This document shows, piece by piece, positions 10,001-17,464 of a DNA stretch of 64,000 nt. The position numbers and the translations under genes were made by a program. The number at the start of each line of letters is the position of its first letter. Within the stretch, counting starts at the first letter, position 1. The notes under the pieces were generated by a model. That model was not told the origin of the DNA. It worked only from the letters and a program-made list of their open reading frames with translations, and made no database searches. The DNA comes from Geobacter sp. (GTDB taxonomy: Bacteria > Desulfobacterota > Desulfuromonadia > Geobacterales > DSM-12255). The stretch spans positions 186,001 to 250,000 of the forward strand of contig WKKR01000004.1 of the NCBI GenBank assembly GCA_009684525.1, given 5' to 3'.

Positions 10001-10637
10001 AGCAGGCGGCACGCGCATCCGCGGTATCCACCGGCTCCTGCTGCGGGATCACCGAAAGTCCGCTCCGCCCGACGACCCGGCGCAGCTCCGTTGCCAGGGA
10101 ATCGACCGTCAGGCCGCCCCGCAGGGCATGGGCCACGAACAGCTCGTCGGCAGGATAGAAATGGCGCCGCCAGAAGTCGTCCGCCAGCTCCCGGATGAGC
10201 GGTCCCTGGTCGGCCAGCAGTTCGGTGTCGAACAGGGCGCCGCACTCGAAGGCGTTCTCCTGCAGCACCCTGGCGCAGAAGCCGTGGATGGTATGGATGG
10301 CGGCGCCGTCAAAGGAGGCGAGCGCCAGGGTAAGGAGCTGCCCGGCCCGCTCATGGTCGGGTAAACGCCGCACCAGTTCTGCAATGAACCGGTCCTCGGT
10401 CTCCCGGCCGGAAAGGGCGTCCAGGGCTAAGGAGAGGAGTTGCCGCACCCGGTCGCGCAGCTCCTCGGTGGCAGCCTCGGTGAAGGTGACCACCAGGATG
10501 CTCTCCACCGGCAGCTCCCGCTCCAGCACCAGCCTGAGGTAGAGCGCGACGATGGCGTAGGTCTTGCCGGTGCCGGCTGCCGCCTCGATCAGGGTGACCC
10601 CGTCCGGGAGGTCGGTGAAGAGATCCAGTTCCCTCAC
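7074..10637 (-). CDS. recB: Exodeoxyribonuclease V beta subunit RecB
   Basis: The predicted protein has 1187 residues. The GTG at 10637 is chosen because it gives the family-like start VRELDLFTDLPDG, lies just after GGAGGGGG, and overlaps the recC stop as GTGA. The protein is the 3'-5' helicase and nuclease subunit. The UvrD-like helicase shows Walker A EAAAGTGKTYA near residue 20, VDEFQDTDPLQYA (Walker B) and VQLVTVHRSKGLEYP (motif V). The C-terminal nuclease domain carries the FLIDWKSNYLG active-site motif (Asp and Lys). The 1.2-kDa-class length and motif order match RecB. Confidence 0.95.
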   Translation of the reverse strand: MRELDLFTDLPDGVTLIEAAAGTGKTYAIVALYLRLVLERELPVESILVVTFTEAATEELRDRVRQLLSLALDALSGRETEDRFIAELVRRLPDHERAGQLLTLALASFDGAAIHTIHGFCARVLQENAFECGALFDTELLADQGPLIRELADDFWRRHFYPADELFVAHALRGGLTVDSLATELRRVVGRSGLSVIPQQEPVDTADARAACCDLFRRAAGEWTAAAGEVTALLMESPSLSRTAYRLTSVPAWVAGLERYFAGSDPLDIPDKLEKFTPEGLAAGCKKGQAPPVHPFFDCCEELLATAGRLSAQYDRNLLALRAGLLRNAREELGLRKVRRNLRSYDDLLSSLHEAVVAGGGARGLAERVKSRYRAVLVDEFQDTDPLQYAIFAGLFGDGGVPLLFIGDPKQAIYSFRGADLHAYLAAARRVATENGFTLLRNWRSSPGLLDAVNTLFGGAHPFLLPEIGYRRVTPGSERQQQHLFPADPPFVLWNYGCAGDGHPAKSVAEQMIARDVAAEVARLIRLGGSGEAMLADRPLRAGDIAVLVRKNYQGRLVQQALQRVGVPSVLHGTESLFSSAEALELWRVLSAIAGPGNEPRLRGALATDLLGWTAAMLAVEDEDSTAWAGLLERIRGYHDTWALQGVMAMATELLAGEGVRPRLLAHSDGERRLTNILHLLELLHHAELEGELGLEGLVAWLAERVAEQPEIDEYQLRLETDESCVQLVTVHRSKGLEYPVVFCPFAWEGVRDEGTALFHDNDRMVLDLGSTQLDDHRLRAREERFAEDLRLLYVAVTRAKERCYLIWGGFRGAEESALAWLLFRPAPAGDEPLSGQGSIAESATEQETLLLRLAAGAGRAIALCEPPAGAVQLPAAPPEAGTPMAAREFHGVIDRSWRVTSFTGLVSGKPHAMELPDRDAAAPGSDRPAERPAPAFDDIFSFPRGAVPGTCLHAVLERVDFAAFDQAEVRQLVREQLARHGLSTEWEVAVARMIGQVVRAPLAADRPELRLERLGRGGWQPELEFMLPLAPLESGDLARVFRSHGKDGRFPDLLDELGFGRVRGMLRGFIDLVFCLDGRYFLIDWKSNYLGGQPADYSPARLNEAMEQEYYTLQYHLYVVALHRWLESRMAGYDYDRHFGGVFYLFLRGVDAATPGQGVFSARPERVLVEALSACLTDRTEVGHGG

Positions 10638-13600
10638 GCCCCCTCCTCCAGGCTGGCGAGCAGCGGCCCGTAGATCGCCATGGCCAGCTCCCCGCATTCC
10701 GGGGAGGCGCAGAGCCCTGCCGGATCGTTGCTGCCGAAGCAGCGGTCAAAGGCCGGCGCTTCCCCTTCGCCCCGGCTGTGGGACGAGCCACTCCAGATGG
10801 CAACCGCCTTGTCGGGCCGGTCCGGATGGTGACAAAGCGCCAGGGAGGTCTCGGGGAAGAAAGGGAGCGGCGCGCAGAGCCCCTGCAGATAGAGTTCCGT
10901 CAATTTTGCCAGCTGCCCGGCCGCATCGGGAACCGGCGCAAAGGAGCGGCTTACGTCCCGCATCACCAGCCTGCTCCGGAGCGGGTAGCCCGGAGGCGCG
11001 GCCGCATTCAGCACCAGGTGCTCGACCCAGAGCGAAAGCAGGTCCCGCGCCTTCAGCCTGGCGCAGCGATAGCGGACGAGACCCGCAGGCCAAATACCGT
11101 CGATCCGCCCGGCGAGCAGATGGCCGCCAGCGGAGAGTGCCGCATCAAGGGGATGAAGGGGTTCCTGCGCCACCAGCGGTGCGACCTGGCGGGTAAACTG
11201 CTCTGCCCGTGCCCGGAGCTTGCCGAAGGCGATCCGCCCCTGCCCGCCGGGGGGGAGGAGACCGCGGCCGCGAAAGACCGGTTCGAGCCTTGCGGGATCG
11301 TTGCCTAAAAGCAGCTGTTCCACCAGCTCATTGGCAAGGAAGTAATCGTCCAGCCCGACGACGACAAAGGGCTCGCGGTCTTCCATCGGCGCAGCCACCT
11401 GCTCCAGGCGGATTCCCAGGCGGTTGCGCAGGAAATGCTCTGCCGGGCTCCGCAGGAAAGCGATCAGCCGCTCCAGGGGGATCGTCTCCGGCAGGTCGAC
11501 CGGCAGGGGAAGCGGCAGCCCGTCGAGGAAACCGGCCGGCTCCCCCCCCTGTTGCCGGGTCTGCGCTGCCCGGCAATTTTCCGTCGAGTAGCTGAGCAGC
11601 CTGCCCGTACCCTCCCGGAAGTAGGCCGGGTGGAAGGGGTGGAGGTGATGCCGCGTCACCAGCCGCTGCCGGACCGCCTCCCTCTGCCCGGCCTCCGGCA
11701 CCCCGGCGATCATGGAGGATCGCTCCACGTAGTCCAGCAGTTCGCTCACCAGCACCGACGGCGGCAGGATGGCGTTGTCACGGCTGCTCTGCCCGACATA
11801 GCCGAGATAGAGGCAGTCGCGGGCCGAAAGGATCGCTTCGAGAAAGAGGTAGCGGTCCTCGTCGCGGATGGAGCGGTCGCCGCGACGGGGCGCCGCTGCC
11901 ATCAGGTCGAAGCCGGGGGGGCGGTTCTGGCGCGGGAAGAGACCGTCGTTCATCCCCACCAGGGCCACCACCCTGAACGGGATGCTCCGCATGGGGAGCA
12001 TGGCGCAGAAGGTGACCCCGCCGCCGAGGAAGCCGTGCAGCCCCTTGTCCCGCTCCAGTTGCCGGTTCAGCCAGCTCCGGACCACGGCCGGCCCGAGGAG
12101 CCCGGTGAAACCGGCGGCCTCGCCCCGCGCCAGGTCGGCACAGGCGGCGGTGAGCTGGGTCTGCTCCCCCAGCAGACGCTCATCGACACTGAAGAAGCGA
12201 TCCAGGAGCGTGAGCAGGTAGCCAGCCCATTCCTGCGGCCGGCGCGGGCGGGCAAACGCCTCCTTCAGCCCGAACAGCGCATCGGTAAAGGCGACCAGCC
12301 CCCCGAGCAGGCGGGCCTCGCTCCCCTCCAGGTCGTCATAGGGGAGGATATCCCGGTAGAGGGTCAGGCCGTCGCCGGGCAGGGCATAGCCGAGCAGGAG
12401 CCTTTCCAGGCCGGCCCGCCAGGAGTTTTCGCCAAAGGGGGGGAGCCCTTCCCGGCCGCGATCCTCGCCGTCCACCCCCCAGCGGATGCCGCTCTCCGTC
12501 ACCCAGCGCCTGACCGTGGCCAGATCGTCGTTCGACAGCCCGAACCGGCGGGCGATCGCCGGGTGCGCCAGAAGGTCCAGGACCTGGGAAGCCCCGCAAC
12601 GGCTCTCCGCCAGGTCGAGGAGCGTGAGAAAGGCCCGGACCAGGCTGCCGGCGCCGGTCACGCTCCGGTCGGCGATGGAAAACGGGATGCTGCGCCGCTC
12701 TTCGCCGCCGCCGAACACGGCGCTGATGTAGGGGGCATATTCGTCGATCCGGGGGATCATCACCACCACGTCCCGCGGCGTCAGACCGGGATGCTCCTCG
12801 AACAGCGCCAGCAGCCGGTCGTGCAGCACCTCGATCTCCCGTAGCGGGCTGTGACAGGAATGGACCTGCAGAGAGTGGTCGTCGGGGGCGATCTGCGGGC
12901 GCTCTCCCCGTAGCTCCGTAGCGTCGACCAGGGAGAGGATATCCCCCTGGAGCCGGTGCAGCAGCCGATCGCTCCGGGGCGCCACGAAGCTCCCCCCCTC
13001 TCCCTCGTCCAGCGGCGCGGAGTCGTAGAGGAGGTCGAAGAAATCCCTCCCCTGCCGCCCGAGCGAGGCCAGGAGCGGGTTGCCGCATTCCAGGTAGGCG
13101 TCGGAGCCGACAGTGCCGGTGCGGACCAGGCGGCGGGATTTCTCCCCTTCGGAGACGATCTGGAACCAGTGTTCGCTGCAGGGGTTGAGGAGAAAGAGGT
13201 GGACCTCGATCCTGCGGGCCAGTGCCGCCAGGATCTCCGTATGGTACTGGGGGAGCGCCGGGATGCCGAACACCGCGATCCGCTCCGGCAGGCCTGCCGG
13301 CAGAGGGGTACTCCCTGTCATGGTCCGGCAGAACTCCCGCAGCAGGGAGCCGCGGTGGCGCGCACCCGCCCGGCCGACCAGGAGGCGCCAGAGGATCGCC
13401 TGCCAGCGGCAGCGGTCGCAGTCGCGCCCCGTTTCCCAGCCGTCCAGCATGTCCGGCCGGAACAGGGTGTACTGGTCGAACAGGTCAGCCACCTGGGAGG
13501 CGAGCTGATACAGCTTGAGTCCGCCGGGATCGTCCGCGAGGTAATGCGCAAGGGGGGAAAATGCAGGTTCGCCGATAAGCGGGGGGATTAGCTCCATCAG

Positions 13601-13888
13601 CTGCCAGGAGACCCGCTCCGGGGCAAGGGGGTTCTCTTCCGGGATCTCCGGCAGGACGGCGCGGAAGGCCTCCCAGGCCAGGGCATTGGGAAAGGGGTAG
13701 CGGCAATTGGCCCAGACCCCGAGCCGCTCGGCAAGGGCCATGGCCAGCCAGCGCTCCATCCCCCGGCTCTGGACGACGATCACTTCCTGGGCGAGCGGGT
13801 TGGAGAGCGGCCGCGCCATTTCGGCCGCGAGCCGGTCGGCAAGCAGTTCCAGCCGGTTGCTGGTATGAAGGGTGATGGTTCCTCGCAT
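10634..13888 (-). CDS. recC: Exodeoxyribonuclease V gamma subunit RecC
   Basis: The predicted protein has 1084 residues. The frame is open up to 14095, but the upstream codons run through a short repeat element. The ATG at 13888 gives MRGTITLHTSNRLE, the usual RecC N-terminus (the H-S/T-N-R segment), although its ribosome-binding site is weak. RecC is the Chi-recognition and scaffold subunit with an inactivated helicase fold. Visible family segments include VVQSRGMERWLAMALAE near residue 50 and FRVVALVGMNDGLFPR in the middle. It is the first gene of the operon and its TGA overlaps the recB GTG. The repeat copy at 13896-13931 lies in its leader, so the start codon is the least certain point. 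Confidence 0.93.
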   Translation of the reverse strand: MRGTITLHTSNRLELLADRLAAEMARPLSNPLAQEVIVVQSRGMERWLAMALAERLGVWANCRYPFPNALAWEAFRAVLPEIPEENPLAPERVSWQLMELIPPLIGEPAFSPLAHYLADDPGGLKLYQLASQVADLFDQYTLFRPDMLDGWETGRDCDRCRWQAILWRLLVGRAGARHRGSLLREFCRTMTGSTPLPAGLPERIAVFGIPALPQYHTEILAALARRIEVHLFLLNPCSEHWFQIVSEGEKSRRLVRTGTVGSDAYLECGNPLLASLGRQGRDFFDLLYDSAPLDEGEGGSFVAPRSDRLLHRLQGDILSLVDATELRGERPQIAPDDHSLQVHSCHSPLREIEVLHDRLLALFEEHPGLTPRDVVVMIPRIDEYAPYISAVFGGGEERRSIPFSIADRSVTGAGSLVRAFLTLLDLAESRCGASQVLDLLAHPAIARRFGLSNDDLATVRRWVTESGIRWGVDGEDRGREGLPPFGENSWRAGLERLLLGYALPGDGLTLYRDILPYDDLEGSEARLLGGLVAFTDALFGLKEAFARPRRPQEWAGYLLTLLDRFFSVDERLLGEQTQLTAACADLARGEAAGFTGLLGPAVVRSWLNRQLERDKGLHGFLGGGVTFCAMLPMRSIPFRVVALVGMNDGLFPRQNRPPGFDLMAAAPRRGDRSIRDEDRYLFLEAILSARDCLYLGYVGQSSRDNAILPPSVLVSELLDYVERSSMIAGVPEAGQREAVRQRLVTRHHLHPFHPAYFREGTGRLLSYSTENCRAAQTRQQGGEPAGFLDGLPLPLPVDLPETIPLERLIAFLRSPAEHFLRNRLGIRLEQVAAPMEDREPFVVVGLDDYFLANELVEQLLLGNDPARLEPVFRGRGLLPPGGQGRIAFGKLRARAEQFTRQVAPLVAQEPLHPLDAALSAGGHLLAGRIDGIWPAGLVRYRCARLKARDLLSLWVEHLVLNAAAPPGYPLRSRLVMRDVSRSFAPVPDAAGQLAKLTELYLQGLCAPLPFFPETSLALCHHPDRPDKAVAIWSGSSHSRGEGEAPAFDRCFGSNDPAGLCASPECGELAMAIYGPLLASLEEGA

Positions 13889-13895
13889 GCAGTAT

Positions 13896-13931
13896 GGGAA
13901 ACGGTTCTTTTCCGCCCTGGCGGTGTCAATC
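13896..13931 (+). repeat. Short dispersed repeat, copy 1 (recC leader)
   Basis: The element GGAAACGGTTCTTTTCCGCC continues with CTGGCGGTGTC. Near-identical copies occur at 25878-25914 and, inverted, at 28018-28050. A second degenerate copy (CGTTTCCGATCTGGCAGTGTC) lies just beyond at about 13964-13985, followed by a small CATCCGG/CCGGATG hairpin. It contains the imperfect dyad CCGCCCTGGCGG. It lies between the Sel1-gene terminator and recC and may carry part of the recC leader or promoter. Confidence 0.65.
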
Positions 13932-14092
13932 TTCGGGATTCCGTGCCAGGACGAAAAATCCCTCGTTTCCGATCTGGCAGTGTCATCCGGTGTTTCCGGA
14001 TGGGAATAAATATATCCCAGGGGTGCGACAGAGTATGTCGCGTCCCTTCCGGCGGCTGCACCAAAGGTAAGCGAGCCCCGGTCGGAAAGCAA

Positions 14093-14120
14093 CAAAAAAG
14101 CCGCACGGTCTGCGTGCGGC
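14093..14120 (-). terminator. Intrinsic terminator after the Sel1-repeat gene
   Basis: On the minus strand an 8-bp stem (GCCGCACG with CGTGCGGC, 5-base loop) is followed by six T residues. It lies 44 bases downstream of the Sel1-repeat gene's stop and separates that gene from recC. Confidence 0.75.
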
Positions 14121-14164
14121 TCTCTTCATGCCCGGCAAGGGATTCGCCCTGGGGCGGGTTCGGC

Positions 14165-15034
14165 CTACCGGTTTGCCAACTTGTCGCTCCGGGTCTGGCG
14201 AACCGATTTATGCCTGATCATGGTACCAAGGACCAGCTTGGCCTGTTCGTCACCCTGCTCGGCCGCCAAAAGGCACCACTTCAGGGCCTCGTCCCGGTCC
14301 TGAGGCACTCCCCAGCCGTTGTAGTAGAGGAGGCTCAGGCTCAGCTCCCCCTGGGGATTCCCCTGCCCGGCGCTCCGGGCGAGCCATCTGGCTGCCTCGG
14401 CATAGTCGAGCGCCACCCCTTCGCCCCGGGCATACATGGAACCGAGGATATACTGGGCCCGGGAGTCCCCCTGCTCGGCTGCCTTGCGGCACCAGCGGGC
14501 CGACTCCGCCTTGTCGACCGCCACCCCCCAGCCATTGTAATAGATACTGCCGATGCTGAACTGGGACTCGGCATCGCCGTTTTCGGCGCTCATCCGGAAC
14601 CAGGTGAGGGCCTCGGGGTAATCCTGTGGAACGCCGTCGCCATTGGCATACATGAAACCGAGCGCCTTCTGGGCCTCCAGGTGGCCGCGGACCGCCGCTT
14701 TCCTGAACCATGCCGCGGCCCGGAGCTTGTCCACCGGGACGCCGAAGCCGTTGAAATGCATGTAACCGAGGTTGTACATGGCCTGCGTGTCGCCATGCTT
14801 GGCCGCCTTCATGCACGAGCCGTAGTTTTTCGGGGAGTCGCTGCTGATGATGGCGCCGATGGATGCGGAACCGGGGGTCCGGCTGCCGGCATCGGCACTG
14901 TCAGGGCTGGAGGGTGTGGCGTAGAATTCGCGGGAATAGGCGGAGCCGTCGGCATCGATGTCGGCAAAGGCCGGCAGAGCCGAGCAGGTCAGCGCAATGG
15001 TGGCGACGACAGCCTGGAAGATCCTTGTCCGCAT
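14165..15034 (-). CDS. Secreted Sel1-repeat protein
   Basis: The predicted protein has 289 residues. The ATG at 15034 is preferred over 15061 because GAGGGG precedes it and the protein then starts directly with a signal peptide (MRTRIFQAVVATIAL, cleavage after PAFA). After a Ser/Asp/Gly-rich linker there are about five Sel1-like repeats of 36 residues, with hallmarks such as YNLGYMHFNGFGVPVD, ALGFMYANGDGVPQD and SIGSIYYNGWGVAVD. Such alpha-alpha solenoids act as protein-protein interaction platforms, here predicted in the periplasm. It is flanked by its own terminator and a wide upstream gap, so probably monocistronic. The partner is unknown. Confidence 0.85.
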   Translation of the reverse strand: MRTRIFQAVVATIALTCSALPAFADIDADGSAYSREFYATPSSPDSADAGSRTPGSASIGAIISSDSPKNYGSCMKAAKHGDTQAMYNLGYMHFNGFGVPVDKLRAAAWFRKAAVRGHLEAQKALGFMYANGDGVPQDYPEALTWFRMSAENGDAESQFSIGSIYYNGWGVAVDKAESARWCRKAAEQGDSRAQYILGSMYARGEGVALDYAEAARWLARSAGQGNPQGELSLSLLYYNGWGVPQDRDEALKWCLLAAEQGDEQAKLVLGTMIRHKSVRQTRSDKLANR

Positions 15035-15237
15035 GCAGCCCCTCTCGTAACGAGATACCATAACAGAACAATCTCACAGGGCACTTCCCCCTCGCCAGGG
15101 GATATCACGAATGATACCAGACCGGATCAGCTCCGCAAGGAGCCGGCTATATGACGATGCACCGGGAAGTGTATAAAAAAGAGTGCATACGGCGTACCAT
15201 CGCCATAACTATACCATATTACAGGCAGATACCCCCT

Positions 15238-16065
15238 TTACTTCGTGCGTGGCTGTCGCTTTTTCACAGGTGATTTCCCCGTCATATGACGAGTAGGCCG
15301 TCCCTCCGTAGGCGCCTGGTCCGTCTTTCCGGCCGTTCGGGGGCGCTCGCCCCCCTTCCCTGCCAGACGCTTCACCTCGTCCCCGGTCAGCAGGCGGAAT
15401 TCGCCCGGCCGCAGCCCCCCCATCTCAAGGAAACCGTACCTGACCCGCTTGAGCCGGACCACGGTGAGCCCCACCTCTTCGCACATCCGGCGCACCTGGC
15501 GGTAGCGCCCTTCATGGATCACCAGGGAGAGCCAGGTGTTGTTGTCGCTCCCCTTGACCACCCTGGCCTGCGCCGGCGCGGTCTTCCCCTCTTCCAGCGC
15601 GACGCCGCCGGCAAGGGCTGCCAATTGCCCAGCGCTCACCTCGCCGCGAACCCGGACATGGTATTCCTTCTCCACGCCGTAGCGGGGGTGGGCCAGCCGG
15701 TTGGCCAGTGCGCCGTCGTTGGTCAGGAGCAGCAGCCCCTCGGTATTGTAATCCAGCCGCCCCACCGGGAAGACCCGCTCGGAGACCCCCTTCAGGAGGT
15801 CGGTCACCAGCGGCCGCCCCTGGGGGTCGCTCAGGGTGGTGACATAGCCGGCCGGCTTGTGGAGCAGAACATAGACCCGCTGCTTCTCCACCGCCACCAG
15901 CTTGCCGTCCAGGGTGACCACGTCGCTGTCCGGGTCCACCTTGGTCCCCAGCTCCGTCACCACCGTGCCGTTCACCGCCACCCTGCCTGCAATGATCATC
16001 CCCTCGGCTGCCCGGCGCGAGGCAAATCCCGCCTGGGCCAGTACCTTCTGCAAACGCTCCTGCAT
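15238..16065 (-). CDS. rluB: 23S rRNA pseudouridine synthase, RluB/RsuA family
   Basis: The predicted protein has 275 residues. An N-terminal S4 RNA-binding domain (MQERLQKVLAQAGFASRRAA, residues 1-60) precedes an RsuA/RluB catalytic domain with the GRLDYNTEGLLLLTNDG motif (about 102-118); its Asp is the catalytic nucleophile. Further family segments are HEGRYRQVRRMCEEVG and VVRLKRVRYG. The protein should isomerise a uridine of 23S rRNA (position 2605 in E. coli numbering). A 40-residue Lys/Arg/Thr-rich tail after the catalytic domain probably adds RNA contacts. RluB, RluE, RluF and RsuA are hard to separate by eye; the size and tail favour RluB. Confidence 0.88.
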   Translation of the reverse strand: MQERLQKVLAQAGFASRRAAEGMIIAGRVAVNGTVVTELGTKVDPDSDVVTLDGKLVAVEKQRVYVLLHKPAGYVTTLSDPQGRPLVTDLLKGVSERVFPVGRLDYNTEGLLLLTNDGALANRLAHPRYGVEKEYHVRVRGEVSAGQLAALAGGVALEEGKTAPAQARVVKGSDNNTWLSLVIHEGRYRQVRRMCEEVGLTVVRLKRVRYGFLEMGGLRPGEFRLLTGDEVKRLAGKGGERPRTAGKTDQAPTEGRPTRHMTGKSPVKKRQPRTK

Positions 16066-16144
16066 GAATCCTCCAGAAACAGCGAAAGGCCGAAGACGCT
16101 CCCCAGCGGTTCGCCTTCAGCCTTTCACTCTAATAACAGCAATC

Positions 16145-16262
16145 AACCGCAGATAACTGCGGATAACTACGGATAAAAACAACTCTTTTTAATCTTAAAG
16201 ACATTCACCAGCGGTGTTGTTCTGCATTTGATCCTTTGATGTATCTGCGTTCATCTGCGGTT
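16145..16262. repeat. MITE-like inverted-repeat element upstream of rluB
   Basis: AACCGCAGATAACTGCGGAT begins at 16145. Its near inverted copy (complement AACCGCAGATGAACGCAGAT) ends at 16262. Between them lies about 75 bases of AT-rich sequence without a gene. The gap between accA and rluB (16066-16330) holds little else apart from an imperfect hairpin around 16085-16128. Confidence 0.5.
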
Positions 16263-16330
16263 AAATGCTTTTTTCTGATTCACCAAAAACAACACCCTCA
16301 ACGCCCGGACAGTGCGGAAACGAAGCGTTC

Positions 16331-17290
16331 CTACTCCACAAACCGGGACATCTTGCGGAACTTCTGGTAGCGGTCCTCCACCAACTGCTCGCCCGACATG
16401 CTCCGCAGTTCGGCCAGGTGGCGGGAGATGGCCTCGTGGAGGTTTTTCGCCATGGCCTCGTGGTCGCGGTGCGCCCCGCCGACCGGTTCCGGGACGATCT
16501 CGTCGATCACCTCCAGCTCCTTGATGTCGGTGGCAGTCAGCTTCAGCGCCTCGGCAGCCTGGGCCCCCTTGGTGCCGTCGGACCAGAGAATGGCAGCGCA
16601 CCCCTCGGGGGAGATGACCGCATAGACCGAATACTGCAGCATCACCACCCGGTTGCCGACTGCGATGGCCAAGGCGCCCCCCGAGCCTCCTTCGCCGGTG
16701 ACCACCACGATGATCGGCACTGTCAGGCAGGCCATCTCGCGCAGGTTGCGGGCGATGGCCTCGGCCTGGCCCCGCTCCTCGGCACCGATGCCGGGGAAGG
16801 CGCCGGGGGTATCGACAAAGGTGATGATCGGGAGGTTGAACTGCTGCGCCATCCCCATCAGGCGGAGCGCCTTGCGGTACCCTTCCGGGTTCGGCATGCC
16901 GAAGTTGCGGTAGACCTTTTCCTTGGTGTCGCGCCCCTTCTGGTGGCCGATCACCATCACCGGCTCGCCGTCGAGCTTAGCCAGGCCTGCCACGATGGCA
17001 TGGTCGTCACCGTACAGACGGTCGCCGTGCAGTTCGATGAAATCGGTGAAGATGTGCTTGATGTAGTCCGTGGTAAAGGGACGGTTGGGGTGGCGTGCCA
17101 CCTGGGCCGTTTGCCAGCGGGAGAGGTTGGCAAAGATCTCCGAACGGACCTTTTCCGCCTTTTTCTCCAGCTTGCCGATCTCCGTGGCAAGGTCGAGGGA
17201 GTCGCCGGACATCTCCTTCAGTTCGGTGATCTTCTTCTCCAGCTCCACCAGCGGTTTTTCGAAATCCATATAGAAATTCTGCGATGCCAT
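16331..17290 (-). CDS. accA: Acetyl-CoA carboxylase carboxyltransferase alpha subunit
   Basis: The predicted protein has 319 residues, the usual AccA length. With AccD it transfers the carboxyl group from biotin to acetyl-CoA to make malonyl-CoA, the first step of fatty-acid synthesis. The N-terminal coiled region ([17 protein letters not shown]) and the crotonase-like core with [18 protein letters not shown] and [18 protein letters not shown] (oxyanion-hole glycines) are diagnostic. AAGGGGG lies about 11 bases upstream of the ATG at 17290. It follows dnaE in the same direction, a common order in these bacteria, but a repeat element separates them. accB and accC are in this window at 61-63 kb; accD is not seen. 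Confidence 0.95.
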   Translation of the reverse strand: MASQNFYMDFEKPLVELEKKITELKEMSGDSLDLATEIGKLEKKAEKVRSEIFANLSRWQTAQVARHPNRPFTTDYIKHIFTDFIELHGDRLYGDDHAIVAGLAKLDGEPVMVIGHQKGRDTKEKVYRNFGMPNPEGYRKALRLMGMAQQFNLPIITFVDTPGAFPGIGAEERGQAEAIARNLREMACLTVPIIVVVTGEGGSGGALAIAVGNRVVMLQYSVYAVISPEGCAAILWSDGTKGAQAAEALKLTATDIKELEVIDEIVPEPVGGAHRDHEAMAKNLHEAISRHLAELRSMSGEQLVEDRYQKFRKMSRFVE

Positions 17291-17348
17291 ATTCGGTATC
17301 CCCCTTTAAACTCGATATGTCTGATAATATCTGTAAATCGATGGCACA

Positions 17349-17456
17349 GCAAAAAGCTCCAGCTGCAAGGCTTGCGAGAAGTGAGGAGTGAGTCGTAGCC
17401 GGAGGCTACGTCGCAGCGACGAACGCCGAGCGTAACACAGCAGATGGACTTTTTGC
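17349..17456. repeat. MITE-like element between dnaE and accA
   Basis: An element of about 108 bases has imperfect terminal inverted repeats (GCAAAAAGCTCCA at 17349 and TGGACTTTTTGC ending at 17456, differing by one extra base). It contains two internal perfect hairpins, GTAGCC-GGA-GGCTAC and GTCGC-A-GCGAC. It ends 8 bases from the dnaE stop codon and has no open frame of note. Confidence 0.6.
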
Positions 17457-17464
17457 GAAGCCAT

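Noticed and set aside
5366-13591. Several long plus-strand frames (for example 5366-7330, 8721-10364, 11435-12844) opposite recD, recB and recC
   Set aside because: All lie antisense to clear RecBCD helicase/nuclease motifs and show Arg/Pro/Gly-rich composition typical of shadow frames.
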